From Candidatus Treponema excrementipullorum (lineage in GTDB: Bacteria; Spirochaetota; Spirochaetia; Treponematales; Treponemataceae): 10,668 bases of DNA. Below are positions 6,429 through 10,668 of the stretch, piece by piece (within the stretch, counting starts at the first letter, position 1; the number at the start of each line of letters is the position of its first letter). A program made the translations under genes and the position numbers. The stretch is taken from NCBI GenBank assembly GCA_018883625.1, contig JAHLFV010000040.1, positions 1 to 10,668 on the forward strand. Reading direction: 5' to 3'. Under the pieces are notes generated by a model. The model saw only the letters and a list, made by a program, of their open reading frames with translations. It was not told the DNA's origin and ran no database searches.

Positions 6429-6476
6429 CTAAGAATCAGCCCCAACCGGGGCAACTCTTTCTGGTGGATTTTCCAT
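6429..6476 (-). CDS. Candidate 15-residue leader peptide
   Basis: On the - strand ATG at 6476 to TAG at 6429 encodes MENPPERVAPVGADS. AAGGGGG stands 4 nt before the ATG, one of the stronger Shine-Dalgarno matches of the window. The hairpin GCCCC-GGTT-GGGGC lies inside the second half of the ORF, and two more hairpins and a terminator follow before the flavin reductase gene, the classic arrangement of a translated attenuator. The Pro-Pro pair early in the peptide could slow ribosomes. A chance ORF of this length is possible. Confidence 0.3.
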   Translation of the reverse strand: MENPPERVAPVGADS

Positions 6477-6544
6477 ACGACCCCCTTGTTGTGTTTTTAA
6501 CGGTCACTCTGCCGATCGTTTTTCATATCCCTCTATCTAGTTAT

Positions 6545-6572
6545 ATGATATCACACATTTCAAATAATGCAA
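6545..6572 (-). promoter_or_regulatory. Weak candidate promoter for the structured RNA
   Basis: On the - strand TTGCAT (6567-6572), 16 bp, TATCAT (6545-6550), with ATAACT next to it. It is the best -35/-10 pair just upstream of the RNA and would start transcription near 6535. The rest of the 6573-6660 spacer is A/T-rich with no gene. Confidence 0.35.
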
Positions 6573-6660
6573 GTCTTTTTTTTAAAATTACGTATTTTTA
6601 TAATTTTTTTGATAAAATAACTCTCCGATTTAATATACAAATCCCATTACGATATACAAG

Positions 6661-7942
6661 TTACTTCTTTTTTCCCCGTGCCGTTTGTATAAAACCGTCG
6701 GCTTTTTCGTACTCGGGAGGTGTAAACAAACTTACAACAACATACACTACAAAGGAAAGTCCTATGCCGACCAAAACCTGAGTGGCAGATCCAATCTTCC
6801 AAGGGAAAGGCAGAGCAACACCGAATTGAGCCGGTAAATGACTGAAACTGTAGAGTAAGCCCACAGTCATAGACGCCATAGCCCCCTTTGAATTACCTCT
6901 GCGCCATACAAATCCTGCTACCAGAGGTACAAAAACTCCCGTGGTAATGATATCGGAAGCGATCCAAGAAATCTGCAAAATAGACCGTATTCCCAGAGCT
7001 ATCGTCAATGCTACGGCTGTTACAAGTAGGGTAGCTATATGGGAGCGGGAAAGCATTTTTGTCTCATCACCTAACTGAGGAAATAAGTCTAAGGTTAACG
7101 TCATAGCACCGGTATTGATCAGAGAATCCATAGTCGACATAATAGCTGCCGAAATCCCTACAAACACAAAGGCTCCCAATACAGGAGGCATGTAGTTCAT
7201 TACAATGGCAGTAACCACTCCCCCTTCGGTACAGTGTCAAACAGAACCAGTGCTGCCATGCCGGTAAAAACAACTATAAGATATAAGGGTATATAGGCAA
7301 AAAAGCTCATAACAGTCATTTTTCTGGCATCGGTTTCGCTTCTTGTAGCTGAAAGCCGTTGCCACACGTTTGCCTGAATAGTCCAAGCACAGCCAAAGGT
7401 AATGACATAGGTAAAATACTTGGAAACCCCGGGCTCCTATACTCATATATTGGGTTTTATTATGAACCTCAGCACTTTGTGCTATGGTAGCCCATCCTCT
7501 TGACTTGGAAAAAGCCACCACAAATACGACTAAAGCAGAAAACAAAAGTAAAACAAACTGAATAATATCTGTTAGTACAACGCCCCTAAAACCACCAAGA
7601 GGAATAGCGGGCTTTAAGCATTTCCCCTTGGGTTAAATACCCGATGCGACGAATTGTAGCAGCCCCCAACATCATCAAAAAAGTAGCAATAAGAACAGGC
7701 ACACCGTAGTACCAAAAAGCTCCCAAACCTTCACTGTATGCTAAATCTGCCGTAGAAATAGCAGAACCGGCACCCCATCAAGAAGCAATAAATGTAACGG
7801 ATAAAGCCCAAAATGGAAGCGTTCTGCCTCCGAAAAAATAATCTAGGATAGTACGATTTTTTTTCTCTTTAGCTACGGCAACCAGCAAAACTGCAAAATA
7901 TATGAATAAAACTATCAAGGAATAAAGTTTCAAATGTGTCAT
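6661..7942 (-). pseudogene. Sodium:solute symporter (SSS family), decayed
   Basis: The start ATG 7942 follows GGAGG with 6 nt. The reading frame begins as an SSS permease (TM1, then FFGGRTLPFWALSVTFIAS) but meets TGA at 7778-7780 where the family motif has Trp (AS-stop-WGAGS). The same frame goes on to LKARYS near 7600, then jumps frame into LGGFRGVVLTDIIQF; some 80 residues (about two membrane helices) normally found between these are missing, so a deletion lies at about 7598-7612. A third frame is needed from about 7430 (an extra base near the GGGG run) until about 7228 (a missing base), after which the frame of 7218-6661 completes the C-terminal half, including AIMSTMDS and the last helices. 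Four independent lesions mean a dead gene. It once imported a solute with sodium; substrate unknown. Confidence 0.85.
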
Positions 7943-8081
7943 TAAATTCCTCCATACTCCTTTAAAATCCCACAAAGTGATTTTTTCAGAATTACACTGC
8001 TAATTTAAATAAATCATCTAAAATACACAGAACAGTTACAAACGCACTTGTGTTTTTCACATCAAGATAGATAAGCTTTTA

Positions 8082-8128
8082 TTGCATACTGTCACATATT
8101 GACATATTGTAATAATTTTATCTAGAAT
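8082..8128 (+). promoter_or_regulatory. Promoter region of DUF1007-nicO with inverted and direct repeats
   Basis: Two overlapping candidates are visible: TTGCAT (8082-8087), 17 bp, TATTGT (8105-8110), and TTGACA (8099-8104), 18 bp, TAGAAT (8123-8128). The first leaves a sensible leader of about 28 nt; the second would start inside the ribosome binding site. Across both lies TGTCA-CATAT-TGACA (8090-8104), a perfect inverted repeat with 5-bp arms, and a tandem repeat of ACATATTG (8094-8109). A regulator bound there would block either promoter. Confidence 0.45.
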
Positions 8129-8144
8129 GAAGGGAGGGTATGTA

Positions 8145-8783
8145 GTGTCTTGTTTCAAATATTTCTGTGTATTTTTCTTCCTCTTTTTGTTTGCAACCGG
8201 AATTTCTTGGGCTCATCCCCATGTTTTTATGGATTGCCATCTTGAAATTTATTGGAAAGACGGAAAACCTGATATGTGTAAGGTGGTTTGGATTTTTGAT
8301 AAGTTTTTTAGCAACGATATCATTTCAGCCTACGATCAGGATAAAAACGGTATTTTTGATGAACAAGAAACTCAATTAGTATACAACAATGCATTTATTA
8401 ATTTAAAAAACTACTACTATTTTACCTTTATTCGAAACGACGGCTCAACTACATCTCCTGCATCGGTATTTGATTTTGAAGCTTCCCATTCTCACGGTAC
8501 AATGACCTATTCCTTTTTTGTTAAGTTGCCCCCAACATCAGAAAGGAAGATATCTATAGCCAGTTATGATTATACCTATTTTTGTGATATTGCTTATGAC
8601 AAGGAGCAGCCGGTAATTTTCCATTGCGATGAATCTGTACAACCTCAGTATACGGTGTATCAAGACAAAAATAACCCTATTTATTACAATCCGTTGGGAG
8701 CTATTACCGATACTCGGGTATACTATGAATGGCAACCGGGATTACAAACGTATTATCCGATAGAAATCGTGGTAACATACTGA
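8145..8783 (+). CDS. DUF1007-family periplasmic protein with an EF-hand loop, partner of nickel/cobalt permease
   Basis: GTG 8145 is chosen because AAGGGAGGG (8130-8138) lies 6 nt before it; the ATG at 8127 would put that site inside the gene. The 212-residue product has a signal peptide ending SWA, so the mature protein begins HPHVFMD (24-30), the hallmark of DUF1007. YDQDKNGIFDEQE (63-75) is a canonical EF-hand loop with D64, D66, N68, D72 and E75 in ligand positions. The rest is beta-rich with SHSHG in the middle. DUF1007 proteins are usually encoded beside NicO/RcnA-type permeases and thought to help in Ni/Co or other metal transport; their exact role is not established. The stop codon overlaps the start of the permease gene (TGATG). 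Confidence 0.87.
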   Translation: MSCFKYFCVFFFLFLFATGISWAHPHVFMDCHLEIYWKDGKPDMCKVVWIFDKFFSNDIISAYDQDKNGIFDEQETQLVYNNAFINLKNYYYFTFIRNDGSTTSPASVFDFEASHSHGTMTYSFFVKLPPTSERKISIASYDYTYFCDIAYDKEQPVIFHCDESVQPQYTVYQDKNNPIYYNPLGAITDTRVYYEWQPGLQTYYPIEIVVTY

Positions 8784-9700
8784 TGAAATTTGTTTCCATC
8801 TTAATCGGACTTAGTTTACTTTGTCATATGCTTTGTGCAAATCCCTTTTTTTCCGTAAATCCTGAAACTCAGGATATCCAGGAAACAACAGTTCCCGCCT
8901 ATTCAGTACAAAGTGTACGTTCAGGAGCAGTTTCTGCTACCGCCGCCCAAAATCAAAAAACGTTGAGAGAAAAGATAGCTGATCTATTGTATAATGTACA
9001 TGACAATCCTTCCGAAAACAAAAAAACATCCCTCTACTTCAATTTATTTTTTATTTCTTTTCTTTATGGAATTTTTCATGCAGCAGGTCCGGGACATCGC
9101 AAAACAATTGTTTTCAGCCTTTATTTGGGAAAAAAAGCTTTTGGGTGGGAACCAGCTTTGACATCGATTTTATTGGCACTATTACACGGAGGTTGTGCCG
9201 TAGTTTTAATACTGTTGTTCAAAAGTGTGGAAGGTTCCTTGGCACAAAAAATTGAGGGTTTTGCAGTATACATGGAAGGATTCTCCTATATGCTGTTATT
9301 CGGTTTAGCTTTATATATTTTAGTTCATGAAACCATCGAATTTGTCACTTTTAAAACAAAAGGTGCGGAACAACATGTACCTAGTTATGTGATTTTTTTG
9401 TTGTCAGGATTATATCCCTGTCCCGGAGCAGTTTTAATTCTTATTTTGTCCAATTCTCTAAATATTATTTCACTGGGTATTTATTCCATTGTCGCTATGT
9501 CTTTAGGCATGACAATACCCATAGCATTGGCTGGATATTTGGCATGGTTCGGACGAAAAGGTTTATTTCACTTGATAAAAACAAAAGAGTATACATTTAG
9601 AGCTGTATCTTACGGACTATCTGTGACAGGTGCTGTGTTTCTCATTTTCTTTTCGATATACGTCAGCTATCCATTTTTTGTTTCTCTCATAACTAGATAA
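8783..9700 (+). CDS. NicO/RcnA-type nickel/cobalt permease
   Basis: ATG 8783 shares its A with the stop codon of the DUF1007 gene, giving 305 residues by coupled translation; a longer in-frame start at 8729 would lie inside the upstream gene. A signal-like N-terminus (1-19) precedes an extracytoplasmic stretch of about 65 residues, then about six membrane helices (near 85-102, 124-147, 168-187, 200-222, 227-252, 275-300). Family marks are HAAGPGHRK (99-107, HxxxPGH), the metal-contact helix, H135 in LLHGG, and LYPCPGAVLIL (210-220) with MSLGMTIPIA (239-248) of the second half. The family moves Ni2+ or Co2+ across the inner membrane; direction (uptake for hydrogenase or urease, or efflux as RcnA) is not shown by sequence. 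There is no long His-rich loop of the RcnA type, which leans away from efflux, weakly. Confidence 0.87.
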   Translation: MKFVSILIGLSLLCHMLCANPFFSVNPETQDIQETTVPAYSVQSVRSGAVSATAAQNQKTLREKIADLLYNVHDNPSENKKTSLYFNLFFISFLYGIFHAAGPGHRKTIVFSLYLGKKAFGWEPALTSILLALLHGGCAVVLILLFKSVEGSLAQKIEGFAVYMEGFSYMLLFGLALYILVHETIEFVTFKTKGAEQHVPSYVIFLLSGLYPCPGAVLILILSNSLNIISLGIYSIVAMSLGMTIPIALAGYLAWFGRKGLFHLIKTKEYTFRAVSYGLSVTGAVFLIFFSIYVSYPFFVSLITR

Positions 9701-9735
9701 GCTACCGTTTTGCAAGCTATAACTCTCTATACTTG

Positions 9736-9764
9736 GCGTATCACTCATTTCGTGATATAATGGG
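9736..9764 (+). promoter_or_regulatory. leuS promoter with palindrome in the spacer
   Basis: TTGGCG (9736-9741), 17 bp, TATAAT (9759-9764): a perfect -10 and a fair -35. The inverted repeat TATCAC-TCATTTC-GTGATA (about 9742-9760) fills the spacer and runs into the -10. It lacks a T run, so it is not a terminator for the permease gene; it may be an operator. The leader to the AUG is about 45 nt, with no T-box. Confidence 0.55.
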
Positions 9765-9813
9765 AGTGCTGTTATAAGCAAAGTAATCAGTATAGTATTA
9801 ATGAGGAAAAAAT

Positions 9814-10668
9814 ATGGCAAAGTATCCTTTTGAGACAATAGAGCCTAAGTGGCAAAACTATTGGGAAAAAAATAAAACATTTAAGGTAACAGAAGACACA
9901 AAATTTGAGCCGGAAAAACGGGTATATGTATTGGATATGTTTCCTTATCCTTCTGCACAGGGACTTCACGTAGGACACCCCGAAGGCTATACGGCAACAG
10001 ATATTTACTGTCGTTATCTGAGAATGAATGGTTATAACGTACTGCATCCCATGGGATACGACGCTTTCGGGTTGCCGGCAGAAAACTACGCAATCAAAAC
10101 CGGAACCCATCCTGCCACCACCACAAATGCAAACATTGAGCATTTTACTCAACAGATAAAATCTTTTGGTTTTTCTTACGACTGGGATCGATGCATTTCT
10201 ACCTGTACCCCCGACTACTATCGGTGGACTCAGTGGATCTTTTTGCAGTTGTACAAAAAGGGATTGGCATATGAAGCAGAAACACCCATTAACTGGTGCC
10301 CCAGCTGTATGACAGGATTGGCTAACGAAGAAGTTAAAGAAGGTCGCTGTGACCGTTGCGGATCAACCGTTACACGAAAAACCATCCGTCAGTGGATTTT
10401 GAAAATTACCGCCTATGCCGACAGATTGTTGGAAGACTTGGAAGAACTTGACTGGCCGGAATCCGTTAAGGTAATGCAGCGAAATTGGATAGGAAAAAGC
10501 GAGGGTGCAGAAGTTGCTTTTAAAATCGCGGACAACAAAGGAAATCCCTCAGATAAAGAGCTGTTGATTTACACTACCAGAGCAGACACTCTTTTTGGAG
10601 CAACCTATATGGTAATTGCTCCGGAACATAAACTTGTAAAAGAACTTACCACGCCGGAACAAAAAGAA
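9814..10668 (+). CDS. leuS: Leucyl-tRNA synthetase, N-terminal third (3' partial)
   Basis: The ATG follows GAGGA with 6 nt. The 285 visible residues belong to a bacterial class I LeuRS, which attaches leucine to tRNA-Leu in the cytoplasm. Seen: the HIGH motif as HVGH (52-55) within DMFPYPSAQGLHVGHPEGY, GYDAFGLPAENYA (81-93), the zinc-finger domain ligands C162, C165, C179 and C182, the connective segment WPESVKVMQRNWIGKSEG (214-231), and the beginning of the CP1 editing domain with TTRADTLFGATYMV (about 254-267), whose threonine-rich peptide clears mischarged amino acids. The KMSKS loop, the anticodon domain and the C-terminus are outside the window. Transcribed from its own promoter, downstream of but separate from the metal-transport genes. 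Confidence 0.97.
   Translation, partial: MAKYPFETIEPKWQNYWEKNKTFKVTEDTKFEPEKRVYVLDMFPYPSAQGLHVGHPEGYTATDIYCRYLRMNGYNVLHPMGYDAFGLPAENYAIKTGTHPATTTNANIEHFTQQIKSFGFSYDWDRCISTCTPDYYRWTQWIFLQLYKKGLAYEAETPINWCPSCMTGLANEEVKEGRCDRCGSTVTRKTIRQWILKITAYADRLLEDLEELDWPESVKVMQRNWIGKSEGAEVAFKIADNKGNPSDKELLIYTTRADTLFGATYMVIAPEHKLVKELTTPEQKE

Larger units (their letters stand above)
6324..6535 (-). ncRNA. Structured leader or small RNA of unknown family upstream of the flavin reductase gene
   Basis: This stretch lacks a long gene but is far more GC-rich and paired than the surrounding A/T-rich spacer. On the - strand, in order: ACGATC (6514-6519) with GGTCGT (6477-6482); GCCCC-GGTT-GGGGC (6439-6452); CCCGC-TTT-GCGGG (6405-6417); a 10-bp hairpin TCGGAAGAAT/ATTCTTTCCGA with one bulge (6362-6387); and a terminator (6324-6350). 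A 15-codon ORF with a strong ribosome binding site lies at 6429-6476. I tested by eye for FMN, TPP, cobalamin, c-di-GMP and T-box riboswitches, RNase P, tmRNA, SRP and 6S signatures and found none. It may be an attenuator for the flavin reductase or a free small RNA. The 5' end is estimated from a weak promoter. Confidence 0.5.

Noticed and set aside
6269..6454. 61-residue ORF on the - strand across the structured RNA
   Set aside because: It runs through the hairpins and the terminator, has no recognisable protein features and no good start signal.
6324..6535. FMN riboswitch, T-box, tmRNA, RNase P RNA or 6S RNA
   Set aside because: Their conserved sequence blocks are not visible, for example no T-box UGGNACC, no RNase P GAGGAAAGUCC and no tmRNA-like ends; a covariance search would be decisive.
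7778..7780. TGA read as Trp (recoding) in the symporter gene
   Set aside because: TGG encodes Trp and TGA serves as a real stop in neighbouring genes, for example at 174-176 and 8781-8783, and the gene has further lesions.
8049..8061. TGTG-N5-CACA inverted repeat in the divergent spacer
   Set aside because: Four-base arms are expected by chance in a spacer this long, and it is not placed at a promoter that I can recognise.

Overview
The window looks like chromosomal DNA of an AT-rich, host-associated spirochete, most likely Treponema or a close relative. The basis is general resemblance of the LeuRS, flavin-reductase and lipoprotein sequences plus the presence of a lipoprotein, a periplasmic protein and signal peptides (a two-membrane cell); no search was run, so this is inference. 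No rRNA, tRNA, CRISPR array, insertion sequence or prophage is visible.

Layout. (1) 1-216, + strand: the 3' end of a heavy-metal-associated (HMA-like) domain gene and its intrinsic terminator. (2) 239-2850, - strand: an operon leuC-like, leuD-like, HD-domain phosphohydrolase, with a good sigma-70 promoter just upstream of leuC. (3) 2859-4465, - strand: a compact operon of a small secreted Cys/His-rich protein with calcium-loop-like repeats, an ECF sigma factor and a membrane anti-sigma factor of the RsgI type (DINPS motif). (4) 4580-5708, - strand: a lipoprotein gene with TPR-like C-terminus, own promoter and own terminator. (5) 5726-6572, - strand: a flavin-reductase-family gene preceded by about 210 nt of densely structured RNA that ends in a strong terminator and holds a 15-codon ORF with a good ribosome binding site. 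(6) 6661-7942, - strand: a decayed sodium:solute symporter gene carrying a nonsense codon, an internal deletion and two frameshifts. (7) 8082-9700, + strand: a DUF1007 periplasmic protein and a NicO-type nickel/cobalt permease, overlapping by one base, with an inverted repeat in their promoter region. (8) 9736-10668, + strand: leuS, truncated by the window edge, with a perfect -10 box and a palindrome in the spacer.

How it fits together. LeuC and LeuD are the two halves of one [4Fe-4S] hydro-lyase; without leuA or leuB nearby the substrate cannot be fixed. DUF1007 and NicO form a known pairing for divalent-metal (Ni/Co) transport across the inner membrane. The sigma/anti-sigma pair should relay an envelope signal to transcription, and the secreted protein made from the same transcript is a candidate target or ligand. 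The best candidates for something undescribed are this three-gene envelope-signalling operon and the structured leader RNA at 6324-6535.
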